A stretch of DNA of 24,617 nt from the NCBI GenBank assembly GCA_019423725.1, contig JAHZAW010000043.1, forward strand, positions 13,277 to 37,893, written 5' to 3'. Position numbers and translations under genes: made by a program. Shown piece after piece: positions 1 to 7,776 of the stretch. The notes beneath the pieces were generated by a model that was given only the letters and a program-made list of their open reading frames with translations, did not search any database and had not been told where the DNA came from. How positions within the stretch are numbered: the first letter of the stretch is position 1; every line of letters begins with the position of its first letter. The DNA is from Clostridiales bacterium (lineage in GTDB: Bacteria > Bacillota > Clostridia > Lachnospirales > Anaerotignaceae).

Positions 1-342
1 GCTTTGGAATGTATGATATGGGGCGTTAATCTCTGGACACTAATGTATATTTACATCTGGCCGCTTCTGGCCGCTGCAGCCTGGATATTCAGAAAAAAAG
101 ATGATGTTGTTTTCTGGTCAGTATTTTCTGCGGTATTTGGGCTTATGTTTGGAGGGCTTTGTTCACTGGTATATGTATTTGCCGGAGGATTTAAAACGGC
201 GTTTTACTGGTGGATAGCCGGCATACCCATGGATGTAGTCCACTGCATAGGAAATTTTTTTATAATGCTCTTTCTTTATAAGCCCCTGAGAATGGTGCTT
301 GACAGAGCGGCAGGAACAGCAGGAAAAAATGATGATGTATGA
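1..342 (+). CDS. ECF transporter S-component-like membrane protein (5' truncated by window)
   Basis: The reading frame is open from the first base, so the N-terminus lies outside the window and the in-frame TTG or ATG codons near the edge need not be the start. The visible 113 residues hold about three hydrophobic segments: a WPLLAAAAW stretch, the FWSVFSAVFGLMFGGLCSLV stretch, and a WWIAGIPMDVVHCIGNFFIMLFLY stretch ending in KPLRMVL. That composition, with the IPxDxxHCxxNF pattern and a short charged C-tail, resembles small integral-membrane substrate-binding (S) subunits of energy-coupling factor transporters in Lachnospiraceae. This is pattern recall, not a search result. No partner ATPase or T subunit is visible and the substrate cannot be named. 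A strong terminator follows directly. Confidence 0.55.
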   Translation, partial: ALECMIWGVNLWTLMYIYIWPLLAAAAWIFRKKDDVVFWSVFSAVFGLMFGGLCSLVYVFAGGFKTAFYWWIAGIPMDVVHCIGNFFIMLFLYKPLRMVLDRAAGTAGKNDDV

Positions 343-344
343 AG

Positions 345-373
345 AGGACGGACTTATGTGTCCGTCCTTTTTT
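345..373 (+). terminator. Rho-independent terminator after the S-component-like gene
   Basis: A 9-bp inverted repeat (345-353 with 360-368, arms AGGACGGAC/GTGTCCGTCCT region) with a 6-nt loop runs into six T residues. It starts three bases after the stop codon. Confidence 0.85.
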
Positions 374-408
374 GTAAATAAAAGGGCGGTACATTTGCTG
401 TACCGCCT
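374..408 (-). terminator. Terminator of the 5'-nucleotidase gene
   Basis: A perfect 9-bp stem GGCGGTACA/TGTACCGCC (385-393 with 399-407) has a 5-nt loop. Read on the minus strand it is followed by CTTTTATTT. It lies just past the stop codon at 425. Confidence 0.8.
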
Positions 409-424
409 GAATTATTAATACTGT

Positions 425-2317
425 TTATTTAAGTACGATCTCCTGTCCTATGGTTATAAGGTTAGGATTTTTGATAGTATCTTTGTTGAGCTCATAAATG
501 CTGGTCCAGAGTTTAGCATCCCCAAGCTGTGCCTTAGCGATCTTCCAAAGGGTATCGCCTTCTTTTACTGTGTATGAGCCTGAAACTGCGGGAGCTGTAT
601 CAGGTTCAGCAGGAGTTTCAGACTCAGCGGGCTCTGTTGCAGGTGTTTCAGGTTCAGCAGGCTCTGTAACGGGAGCTTCGCCGATTATTTCGATACGTCC
701 CTGAGGTTTAGCATACTGTTCACCTATAACTCCGCCAAGGTAGTTTACATACTGGATAAGAGCGTCACAGTCAAGTACTTCTGTATCGCAGAAATAAGAA
801 TTCTGTGTGAGCTGATAATATGTGTCTCCGCCTTCTGCCTGGAAGTTGTTAACTGCTACAGTGTAGTTAGCAGCGGGGTCAAAAGGTTTGCCGTTAACGC
901 TCTTGATAGTTACTCTGCTGCCAGGGTTAGCGGGAGCATAGTATGTTGAGTCAGGATACTGTTCACCGTTTTCATAGGGAACACCTATATTAAGTGTATA
1001 TTCTATTCCAGCCACCTGAGGGAATCCTCCAAGGGTCTCAGGAGTGCAGAATGTTGAAGCCTCAAGTACTTCAAGGAGCTGTTTGCCTGTTATCGTAACG
1101 AAGCATACATTATTTCCAAAGGGGAATACGGTAACAAGAGTATCCATGGAGATGTCTCCAGGTGCAACTGATGTACGGATTCCTCCGCCGTTTGAGATAG
1201 CACAGTCAACTGTTATACCAAGTTCATGTTCATCGGAATATTTCTGAGCCGTGTAAAGATAAGCATCAGCTGTGAAATCTCCAAGGTTTGTTTCCTGAGC
1301 ACGAACCAATTCTTTTGTGCCTTCAAGGGCAACTTCTGTTTTAGCGAATACCTTTGAGTATGCCTCTTTAACTTCTGCCGCATCGTCTGCAACAAGTTTT
1401 GCAACGGCTGCATCATACTGATTCGTTCCTGCGGCATAGTCAGCTGCTGAGATAAGTTTTGCCTCTGCAGCCTTGTCAGCCTCGTTGATAACAACTGTGC
1501 CGACATTTGCAAGATAGGAACCTGTGCTTACGATCATGGTGTTTCCAGCCATTGTTCCGCCGTCCATTACTGTGTGGCTGTGGCCGTCTACGATGAGGTC
1601 TATGCCTGTAACGGCTTCTGCAAGGTCAGTTGAACGTCTGCCTACACTTTCCTCATCAACGCCAAGATGTGTGAGGGCGATGATGTAGCTGCATCCCTCT
1701 GCCTTAAGGGCATCTACCTGCTCCTGGGCAGCCTTGAACATATCTTCCTTATCCAGGAAAGATACTGTTTTTACATTGCTGGGGCTTGCCTTTGTGAGGG
1801 TCTCAGCTGTATCAAGGCCAAATACGCCTACTTTATATCCATCAAAATCAAATACTGCATTTGCGTCAAAATAAGGTTTACCGGTCTCCTTGTTCAGAAC
1901 GTTGGCATCGATAACTTTAATGCCTGCGTCAGTAAGGACCTTCATATTGTCAAGAAGTACATCGAAGGAGTAGTCAAATTCATGATTACCCAGTGAAACA
2001 GCGTCATATCCTGCTGCTGCCAGGTATTCAGCTGCATTTTTTCCCTTATAATAGCTTACAAGAGTATTTCCCTGGGAGAAATCTCCGGCATCCAGAAGAA
2101 GAACATCTGCGCCCTGGGCTTCATAGTAGTCCTTGATGGAAGCAACACCGGCAATACCTATGGATGTTTCAGTTGTTTCGTAGTAGCCATGCATATCGTT
2201 GGTATGTACGACAACTAATTTGCCTTCCATCGACGGCGTTTCTTCAGCCATTACTGGAACCGTAAGGCCAAGGACCATCACAGCCGCCGTGAGAAGAGAA
2301 ATAAATTTTCTTTTCAT
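425..2317 (-). CDS. Secreted 5'-nucleotidase / 2',3'-cyclic phosphodiesterase family protein with C-terminal LysM
   Basis: A 630-residue extracellular metallophosphoesterase that should dephosphorylate nucleotides or related phosphate esters outside the cell. The start is the ATG at 2317, preceded by AAAGGAGGG at a 6-nt spacing; an upstream in-frame ATG at 2359 has no such site. Residues 1-24 form a signal peptide ending in VMA. The metallophosphatase domain shows D41-M-H43 (HTNDMHG), LLDAGD (D76/D79), GNHEFDY (N111/H112), a THLG motif and DGHSH. The 5'-nucleotidase C-terminal domain shows SNGGGIR, FPFGN and an NFQAEGGD substrate-pocket motif. A Pro/Glu/Thr-rich linker of about 30 residues then leads to a LysM domain at about 580-630 (YTVKEGDTLWKIA). 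No sortase LPxTG signal is present, so attachment through LysM binding to peptidoglycan is the likely retention mode. It is monocistronic. The precise substrate cannot be read from sequence. Confidence 0.93.
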   Translation of the reverse strand: MKRKFISLLTAAVMVLGLTVPVMAEETPSMEGKLVVVHTNDMHGYYETTETSIGIAGVASIKDYYEAQGADVLLLDAGDFSQGNTLVSYYKGKNAAEYLAAAGYDAVSLGNHEFDYSFDVLLDNMKVLTDAGIKVIDANVLNKETGKPYFDANAVFDFDGYKVGVFGLDTAETLTKASPSNVKTVSFLDKEDMFKAAQEQVDALKAEGCSYIIALTHLGVDEESVGRRSTDLAEAVTGIDLIVDGHSHTVMDGGTMAGNTMIVSTGSYLANVGTVVINEADKAAEAKLISAADYAAGTNQYDAAVAKLVADDAAEVKEAYSKVFAKTEVALEGTKELVRAQETNLGDFTADAYLYTAQKYSDEHELGITVDCAISNGGGIRTSVAPGDISMDTLVTVFPFGNNVCFVTITGKQLLEVLEASTFCTPETLGGFPQVAGIEYTLNIGVPYENGEQYPDSTYYAPANPGSRVTIKSVNGKPFDPAANYTVAVNNFQAEGGDTYYQLTQNSYFCDTEVLDCDALIQYVNYLGGVIGEQYAKPQGRIEIIGEAPVTEPAEPETPATEPAESETPAEPDTAPAVSGSYTVKEGDTLWKIAKAQLGDAKLWTSIYELNKDTIKNPNLITIGQEIVLK

Positions 2318-2341
2318 GTATAACCCTCCTTTTAATATCCA

Positions 2342-2357
2342 GCCGCATTTTTGCGGC
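2342..2357 (-). other. Small hairpin in the 5'-nucleotidase leader
   Basis: Arms GCCGCA/TGCGGC enclose a 4-nt loop in the untranslated leader, about 15 nt before the Shine-Dalgarno site. It has no T-tract, so it is not a terminator. It may stabilise the mRNA. I see no known riboswitch. Confidence 0.4.
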
Positions 2358-2475
2358 AATAAAGTATAACTGCAATTTCATTCTACCACATATTGTATGT
2401 ATTTGAAACATAATTTATAAAACCGAACAAAAAAGTGTCATTTTTTACAGTAAGTTGGAGAAAAATGCATATATA

Positions 2476-2509
2476 ATGTAAAAAGGATTATACGATTAGG
2501 TATAATCCT
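2476..2509 (-). terminator. Terminator of the rdgB-phosphodiesterase operon
   Basis: A perfect 10-bp stem AGGATTATAC/GTATAATCCT (2484-2493 with 2500-2509) has a 6-nt loop. On the minus strand it is followed by TTTTAC. It lies about 40 nt past the stop codon at 2552. Confidence 0.75.
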
Positions 2510-2551
2510 GGTTAAATAAACGATTTAATGAACGCGTTTTATATGCATTTT

Positions 2552-3064
2552 TTATAAAGACAGGCTTTTTAGCTTTTTAACGCCTCCTGGATACGCAGCC
2601 ATAACAGAAGCGGTGATCTTATTGTTTTCTATGGTTATGAAAGCAAAGGATCTTTCATTTCCTCCTCTGGGCAGAGAAATGCTGCCGGGATTCATTATTA
2701 TTATGCCGCCCTCATTTTCCAGATATGGCATATGGGTATGGCCAAAGAGAGCTATATCAGCCTGTTCCTGGGCAGCGGTATAATAAAGGGTATCCGTGCC
2801 ATAATATACCCTCTGCCTGTGGCCATGGGTCATATATATCCTTTTTCCGGCAATGGTTATGGTCCGTTCCGATGGATACATGCTGTCATAGTCATTGTTG
2901 CCCCTTACCTGGAAAAGTTTTATGCCCTTTATCTCAAAGTCCGAAGTGTCCTCTGTGCAGTCGCCAAGATGGATGATGCAGTCTATTTTTGAACGGAATT
3001 TGTCCACAAGATCATTCATCAGCCAGACGGAATTATGACTGTCAGAAAAAACGATGGCTTTCAT
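2552..3064 (-). CDS. YfcE/MJ0936-family metallophosphoesterase
   Basis: A 170-residue cytoplasmic calcineurin-like phosphoesterase of the YfcE/MJ0936 family, whose members act in vitro on phosphodiester substrates. Metal-site motifs are complete: D8-S-H10, LGD (D35), RGNND (N57), THGH (H80), FGHTH (H109/H111), followed by NPGS. The start is ATG 3064, with AAGGAG 7 nt upstream inside the end of rdgB; an ATG 18 nt further upstream would overlap rdgB and lacks a site. Only one base separates the rdgB stop from this start, so the two are very likely translationally coupled. Pairing with rdgB is common in Firmicutes. The physiological substrate is unknown. Confidence 0.9.
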   Translation of the reverse strand: MKAIVFSDSHNSVWLMNDLVDKFRSKIDCIIHLGDCTEDTSDFEIKGIKLFQVRGNNDYDSMYPSERTITIAGKRIYMTHGHRQRVYYGTDTLYYTAAQEQADIALFGHTHMPYLENEGGIIIMNPGSISLPRGGNERSFAFITIENNKITASVMAAYPGGVKKLKSLSL

Positions 3065-3065
3065 A

Positions 3066-3659
3066 TCAAAGCTCCTTTTCAAGAATGGCTACCATTTTTC
3101 TGAGGGCTTTTCCTCTGTGGCTGACAGCATTTTTTTCCTCGGGTGTAAGTTCGGCGCTGGTCATTCCTGCGGGAGGAAAGAAAAATATGGGATCATATCC
3201 AAAACCGCCTTTTCCAGCGGGTTCTTCAGCTATAAAGCCTTCCATGGTGTCTTTTACCGTCAGTACCCTTCCATCGGGGAATGCTGCTGCAACAGCGCAT
3301 ACGAATCTTGCTGAACGCTGTTCCTTTGGAACGCCCTTTAATCTTTCGATTATCATTTTATTTTTTTGTTCATAGGGAGTGTCGTGTCCCAGATATCTTG
3401 CTGAATATATGCCGGGTTCTCCGCCTAAATAATCTATAACAAGACCGCTGTCATCGGAAAGGCATAGGCATCCTGAGTGTTCACACACGGTTTTTGCCTT
3501 TATTGCGGCATTTTCCTCAAATGTAGTTCCGTTTTCATCGATATCTATGTCTATTCCGGCTTCTTTCATGGAGAGGATCTCCACGTCTTTATGGGCAAGG
3601 AGAGCACGGAATTCTTTCATCTTGCCTTCGTTTGTTGTTGCTATAATTATTCTTTTCAT
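3066..3659 (-). CDS. rdgB: RdgB/HAM1 non-canonical purine NTP pyrophosphatase
   Basis: A 197-residue house-cleaning enzyme that hydrolyses dITP, XTP and other deaminated purine triphosphates to the monophosphate and pyrophosphate, keeping them out of nucleic acids. Family signatures: N-terminal ATTNEGKMKEF (residues 7-17), SDDSGL (68-73) with the following GEPGIYSARY, GKGGFGYDPIF, and the C-terminal SHRGKAL. Length is normal for the family. The start is ATG 3659, with AAAGGAG at a 7-nt spacing; an in-frame ATG at 3701 falls within the promoter -10 region and is rejected. It is the first gene of a two-gene operon with the phosphodiesterase. Confidence 0.95.
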   Translation of the reverse strand: MKRIIIATTNEGKMKEFRALLAHKDVEILSMKEAGIDIDIDENGTTFEENAAIKAKTVCEHSGCLCLSDDSGLVIDYLGGEPGIYSARYLGHDTPYEQKNKMIIERLKGVPKEQRSARFVCAVAAAFPDGRVLTVKDTMEGFIAEEPAGKGGFGYDPIFFFPPAGMTSAELTPEEKNAVSHRGKALRKMVAILEKEL

Positions 3660-3683
3660 AACAAAACTCCTTTCTGATATAGA

Positions 3684-3712
3684 ATTATAACAGATGAGCA
3701 TTTAAAATAAAA
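3684..3712 (-). promoter_or_regulatory. Extended -10 promoter for rdgB operon
   Basis: The minus strand reads TGTTATAAT (extended -10, TATAAT at 3689-3684). The -35 position 17 bp upstream is poor (TTTTAT), as is usual for extended -10 promoters. The -10 lies about 25 nt upstream of the chosen start. Confidence 0.6.
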
Positions 3713-3748
3713 CCATATTTTAGGACTGAATATTATGAATATTGGACT

Positions 3749-3778
3749 TTGACTTGATAGCTGACCCTGGATTATGAT
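3749..3778 (+). promoter_or_regulatory. Candidate promoter for htrA or a leader RNA
   Basis: TTGACT (3749-3754), an 18-bp spacer, then TATGAT (3773-3778). It would give a leader of roughly 290 nt before htrA, or drive a separate small RNA. Confidence 0.5.
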
Positions 3779-3785
3779 AATATAG

Positions 3786-3960
3786 TTTTTAAAATCCGTA
3801 ATATGGAATAAAAGTAATGAACTGCATTTTATGGGTATATATTATTCATTTTTTCAGTACCGGATCAGGTATGGAACATTGCCTTGCTATGCTGCAGGCC
3901 GCTTAAACACTGGATTTTTGCTGTTCACGGTTTTAAAACCGTTTATTAACTTATTTTTTA
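3786..3960 (+). ncRNA. Possible structured leader or small RNA upstream of htrA
   Basis: No gene fits this stretch. Downstream of the promoter, the 5' segments AAAA 3791-3794, CCGT 3796-3799, GAAC 3819-3822 and GCA 3824-3826 can pair in order with the contiguous 3' segment 3919-3934, with small bulges and one 19-nt bulge. The 3' segment overlaps a perfect 16-bp palindrome, ACGGTTTTAAAACCGT (3927-3942), which is followed by a T-rich run. The two folds exclude one another, as in an attenuator. It does not match a riboswitch family I can recall. The pairing was found by eye, so confidence is low. Confidence 0.25.
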
Positions 3961-4077
3961 TTTTTTGTTCATATAGTGTTCAAATATAACAATTATAATT
4001 CAAAGCATAGAAACGAAAAAGATATTAAAGATATGAAAAAGAGCTCAAGGCTTTATATATTAAGGAGGGTGTGTTCT

Positions 4078-5622
4078 ATGAGTTGGTATGAAGAGACATC
4101 AAAGAACAATAACGAAAATAACAACAACGAAAATAATAATGAAAATTTAAACGATCAGAATAATGAAGAAAGAACAGTAAATTCAAAGGGATATATAGAT
4201 GCTGACGATCCGGCAAACACAAACGAGACATATGAAAATGCCTATGATAAACCCTTTGAGGGCACAGCAAGAGAGGAAATAAATACACTTCCACAGGAAG
4301 TAAAGAGTGTCTCAGAAAATAAAGAAAGAGAAGAAAAAAATGAAAATAATGAGAAAGGACCTGAACCCGCTAAAAATGAAAAAGCTGATGGCGGAAAAGA
4401 TAAACCTCCATATTATCAGGTAAAGGTCAAAACAAAAAAGAAAGGTATGACATTTGGCAAAGTCATCGCAGCATGTTTGATATGCAGCCTTGGTCTTGGA
4501 ACAGGACTTGGAGCAGGCTATGGCATATCAAGAATAGCAGGAGGAAAAGACAGCACCAGCTATGATGGAGTTTTAACAACAACAGCTTCTGCCGTATCAT
4601 CCATTAAATCTGGTTCCGCAAGCGATGCAATTACATCAGTATACAGCGCAGTAGTCAGCATAACTACCACAAGCGAGGGTACAGCCAACTATGGATACTA
4701 TTCAGTACCTTATAAAGCAGTTGGAGCCGGAAGCGGTGTCATATTCTCAGAGGATGATTCATTGGTATATGTAGCAACAAACGAACACGTTATCGACGGT
4801 GCTCAGAATATTGCCATTGCCTTTGATGATGCTGAGAACACCATCCCCGCAACAGTAGTAGGATATGATTCGACCACAGACCTGGCAGTCCTTTCTGTTG
4901 AGAAAGCCGATCTGGAAGCACAGGGAATAGATAATGTTACAATAGCAACATTTGATGATTCAGGCAACATTCAGCTTGGTGAGCCTGTAATCGCCATTGG
5001 TAACTCCCTTGGTGAAGGCAAAACAACAACAGGCGGTATGATAAGTGCTGAAAACAAGAAAGTAACAGTTGAGAATAAAGAACTTGAAGTTATCCAGACA
5101 GATGCAGCTATCAACCCTGGTAACAGTGGCGGTGCTCTTATCGATTATTCAGGAGCAGTCATTGGTATCAATACAGCTAAAACATTCACAACTACAAGCG
5201 GAAGCACAGCTGAAGGTGTTGGATATGCTATCCCTTCAAGTATAGCAGTTCCCATCCTTAAGGAGATACTTGAGACAGGTTCCGTTGAGAAACCTTATCT
5301 TGGAATAACAGGCCAGGATATCACAGACCAGCTTTCAGACCTTTACAGACTCCCTGTAGGTGTGCTTGTTACATCAGTTATAAGCGGCGGTTCTGCTGAA
5401 GCAGCAGGTATCCAGGAAGGCGATGTAATCGTATCATATAACGGAAAGAACGTTATGGATATGGACACACTTGTATCCTATGTGGGAGAGAGCAATGTCG
5501 GTGATGAAGTCAAGATCGGCATTGTAAGGAACGGCGATACTTCAGTTGAAGTAACAGCAGTACTTGGAAATATAAACAGTAATGATATAAGCAGCAGCAG
5601 CGACAGCAGTAATGCTCAATAA
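4078..5622 (+). CDS. htrA: HtrA/DegP-like membrane-tethered serine protease (S1C) with PDZ domain
   Basis: A 514-residue quality-control protease acting at the outer face of the membrane. The start is ATG 4078 with AAGGAGGG 8 nt upstream; the frame runs open further upstream but without a site. Residues 1-122 are a charged, Asn/Glu-rich, low-complexity cytoplasmic region with runs of N and E. One transmembrane helix lies at about 124-150 (Gly-rich). The trypsin-like domain has catalytic H237 (TNEHV), D268 (TTDLAVL) and S350 (NPGNSGGAL). A single PDZ domain spans about 405-496 (YLGITG, GDVIVSYNGK), and a Ser-rich tail ends the protein. All triad residues are present, so it should be active. 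It is monocistronic. Substrates and the stress trigger are unknown. Confidence 0.94.
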   Translation: MSWYEETSKNNNENNNNENNNENLNDQNNEERTVNSKGYIDADDPANTNETYENAYDKPFEGTAREEINTLPQEVKSVSENKEREEKNENNEKGPEPAKNEKADGGKDKPPYYQVKVKTKKKGMTFGKVIAACLICSLGLGTGLGAGYGISRIAGGKDSTSYDGVLTTTASAVSSIKSGSASDAITSVYSAVVSITTTSEGTANYGYYSVPYKAVGAGSGVIFSEDDSLVYVATNEHVIDGAQNIAIAFDDAENTIPATVVGYDSTTDLAVLSVEKADLEAQGIDNVTIATFDDSGNIQLGEPVIAIGNSLGEGKTTTGGMISAENKKVTVENKELEVIQTDAAINPGNSGGALIDYSGAVIGINTAKTFTTTSGSTAEGVGYAIPSSIAVPILKEILETGSVEKPYLGITGQDITDQLSDLYRLPVGVLVTSVISGGSAEAAGIQEGDVIVSYNGKNVMDMDTLVSYVGESNVGDEVKIGIVRNGDTSVEVTAVLGNINSNDISSSSDSSNAQ

Positions 5623-5710
5623 AAACAATCCGGCAGCTCCCGACAAGCTGTCTGGTTCAAATATTTAAGCTCAAATGTCTATGATCTGTAAGATGACTTT
5701 GATGCTGATA

Positions 5711-5744
5711 AAGGCTCCGGTCCATAATGGGCTGGAGCCTTTTG
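5711..5744 (+). terminator. Terminator after htrA
   Basis: AGGCTCC (5712-5718) pairs with GGAGCCT (5734-5740), followed by TTTT. A weaker CAGCT/AGCTG hairpin precedes it at about 5636-5661 without a T-run. Confidence 0.7.
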
Positions 5745-5839
5745 TATTGTTGGAAAATACATACTGATACCAAGAACAGTGGGAATTAAGATATGACTCA
5801 TTCATATAAATAAATCAGCCGCACTTGACTATAAAATAT

Positions 5840-5868
5840 TTGTTATTAGAATATTTTTATAGTACAAT
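5840..5868 (+). promoter_or_regulatory. Promoter of the restriction-modification methyltransferase genes
   Basis: TTGTTA (5840-5845), a 17-bp spacer, then TACAAT (5863-5868), about 70 bp before the first methyltransferase start. A TTGACT at 5825-5830 has no matching -10. Confidence 0.6.
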
Positions 5869-5882
5869 TATATATGTTGCGG

Positions 5883-5910
5883 TATTAAAGCTCCTAGGGG
5901 AGTTTTAATA
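5883..5910 (+). promoter_or_regulatory. 12-bp hairpin in the methyltransferase leader
   Basis: TATTAAAGCTCC (5883-5894) pairs with GGAGTTTTAATA (5899-5910), with one G-U pair and a TAGG tetraloop. It lies between the promoter and the Shine-Dalgarno site of the first methyltransferase. The DNA is also a near-perfect dyad, so it could be an operator or an attenuator-type RNA hairpin. The T-rich TTTATTTT 14 nt later is a weak terminator tail. Confidence 0.5.
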
Positions 5911-5936
5911 TTGAGTTTATTTTGAAAGGAAAAAAC

Positions 5937-6941
5937 ATGAATTATATAGGTTCAAAATTATCATTGATAGATTTTCTTGAAACATCCATTGAAGAAGTGA
6001 CAGGGTATAAAGAAGGCACACCCTATGTGTTTGCGGATCTTTTTGCTGGGACTGGGGTCGTTGGGTCCACATTTAAGAAAAAGGGCTGTACAGTCATAGC
6101 CAATGATATACAGTATTACAGCTACGTACTCAATAAGCACTTTATAGAGAATAGTTCACCCATAGACATATCACTTCTGGATCATTTAAACTCTCTTGAG
6201 GGTGTTGATGGATTCATATATAATAACTACTGCCTGGGATCAGGGTGTGGAAGAAATTATTTTTCAGATCATAACGGAAGAAAGTGTGACGCCATAAGAC
6301 AGGAGCTGGAGAGACTGCATACTGAAAAACAGATAGATGACAGCCAGTATTACTATTTTCTTGCCAGCCTTATCAACTCCATTGATAAATACGCCAATAC
6401 GGCATCTGTATATGGTGCTTTTTTAAAGCACATAAAAAAATCGGCTGCAAAGGAGTTTGTTTTGGAGATGCTTCCAATCATAGACGGAGGCAGTGGAGGA
6501 AAGGCGTACAATGAGGATATAAACGAGCTCATAACAAAGATAAAGGGCGATGTGTTATACCTCGATCCTCCCTATAATGCCAGACAGTACTGCACCAATT
6601 ACCATGTGCTTGAGACCATAGCAAGATATGATAATCCAAAGATCAACGGAAAAACAGGCCTCAGGGATTATAAGGATCAGAAGAGCCTGTTTTGTTCAAA
6701 ACGCACTGTGGATGATGCCTTTGACAGGCTCATAAGGGATGCCGGATTCAAGTATATATTTTTGAGCTATAATAATGAAGGGCTTATGAGTCTGGACACC
6801 ATTAAAAGTATTATGGAAAAATACGGTGAATATAGGATGTTCACCAGGGAATATAAGAGATTCAGGGCAGATAAGGAAGAAAACAGACACCATAAGGGTG
6901 ACTCGACCATTGAATATCTGCACTGCCTGATAAAAGATTAA
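5937..6941 (+). CDS. D12-class N6-adenine DNA methyltransferase (modification subunit 1)
   Basis: A 334-residue S-adenosylmethionine-dependent DNA methyltransferase, predicted to methylate adenine N6 on one strand of the recognition site. The N-terminal MNYIGSK (residues 1-7, motif X), the SAM-binding FADLFAGTG (32-40, motif I) and the catalytic DPPY (210-213, motif IV) are in alpha-class order, with the target-recognition region between them. The YLDPPYNARQY context is typical of D12 enzymes. The start is ATG 5937 with AAAGGA 7 nt upstream. A second methyltransferase follows after 24 nt and an endonuclease converges from the other side, so this is part of a restriction-modification set, not an orphan Dam. 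The target sequence is not readable. Confidence 0.9.
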   Translation: MNYIGSKLSLIDFLETSIEEVTGYKEGTPYVFADLFAGTGVVGSTFKKKGCTVIANDIQYYSYVLNKHFIENSSPIDISLLDHLNSLEGVDGFIYNNYCLGSGCGRNYFSDHNGRKCDAIRQELERLHTEKQIDDSQYYYFLASLINSIDKYANTASVYGAFLKHIKKSAAKEFVLEMLPIIDGGSGGKAYNEDINELITKIKGDVLYLDPPYNARQYCTNYHVLETIARYDNPKINGKTGLRDYKDQKSLFCSKRTVDDAFDRLIRDAGFKYIFLSYNNEGLMSLDTIKSIMEKYGEYRMFTREYKRFRADKEENRHHKGDSTIEYLHCLIKD

Positions 6942-6965
6942 GACCGACAGGATGGAGAGGCTGAC

Positions 6966-7769
6966 ATGGCAAAGTATAATGATTTGGATATGAAAAACTG
7001 GAAAGAGTATGAGGATATTTCTACGGATACCCTCTGGATAATCGACAGGAGAGATAATTCCGGAGCCCACAGCGGAAAATATCACGGAAACTTTGTGCCC
7101 CAGATACCAAATCAGCTTTTCAGGAGATATACAAAGCAGGGTGACTGGATACTGGACCCGTTCATGGGCAGTGGGACATCACTTATAGAGGCTGTAAGAC
7201 TTGGAAGGAATTCTGTAGGCATCGAACTTCAGAGAAGCGTTGCCCAGGATGCCGTAAACAGGATCGAAACAGAAAAAAAGGACGGAGTGGAAAGCAGGGT
7301 ATATGTGGGTGACAGCCGGAATATAGACATTGATAACATAAAGGAACAGCTGGGGATAAAGGAATTTCAGTTCGTTATTTTTCATCCGCCCTACTGGGAT
7401 ATAATAAATTTTTCCGATGATCCTGATGACCTTTCCAACTGCGAGACAAAGGAAGGTTTTCTGAATAGTTTTGGCGAGATAATAGACAATACTTGCAGAC
7501 ATTTGGAAAAGGATAGATACTGTGCTGTGGTCATAGGGGACAAGTATGCCAACAGTGAACTGGTGCCTCTGGGATTCAACTGTATGGAGCTGTTTTTGGA
7601 AAGGGGATTCAAACTCAAGGCCATAATTGTCAAAAACTTTGATGAGACCAAGGGAAAATCAAACCAAAAGGCCATATGGAGGTACAGGGCACTGGCAAGT
7701 GATTTTTATATATTCAAGCACGAGTATATAATGGTATTTAAAAAAGTTAAGACAAAAAATAAGAAATAG
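6966..7769 (+). CDS. N4/N6 DNA methyltransferase (modification subunit 2)
   Basis: A 267-residue DNA methyltransferase of the amino (N4-cytosine or N6-adenine) type. Motif I is DPFMGSGTS (64-72) followed by GIEL (85-88). Motif IV is HPPYWD (140-145), a PPY variant with His in the first position. Motif I precedes motif IV, the reverse of the usual beta-class order of PPY...DPFxGSGT enzymes. The start is ATG 6966 with a GGAG 8 nt upstream and 24 nt after the first methyltransferase, so the two are co-transcribed. Two methyltransferases next to one nuclease suggest an asymmetric recognition site, with each enzyme modifying one strand, as in type IIS systems. Whether it makes m4C or m6A cannot be settled from sequence. 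Confidence 0.87.
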   Translation: MAKYNDLDMKNWKEYEDISTDTLWIIDRRDNSGAHSGKYHGNFVPQIPNQLFRRYTKQGDWILDPFMGSGTSLIEAVRLGRNSVGIELQRSVAQDAVNRIETEKKDGVESRVYVGDSRNIDIDNIKEQLGIKEFQFVIFHPPYWDIINFSDDPDDLSNCETKEGFLNSFGEIIDNTCRHLEKDRYCAVVIGDKYANSELVPLGFNCMELFLERGFKLKAIIVKNFDETKGKSNQKAIWRYRALASDFYIFKHEYIMVFKKVKTKNKK

Positions 7770-7776
7770 GAAATAA

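Noticed and set aside
3855..3905. A GATCAGGTATGGAAC stretch that recalls the conserved loop of bacterial SRP RNA.
   Set aside because: The diagnostic GGAAGGAAGCAGC part and the flanking symmetrical helix are absent, so it is not called an SRP RNA.
5825..5830. TTGACT as the -35 of the methyltransferase promoter.
   Set aside because: No acceptable -10 lies 16-18 bp downstream. TTGTTA with TACAAT at 17 bp fits better.
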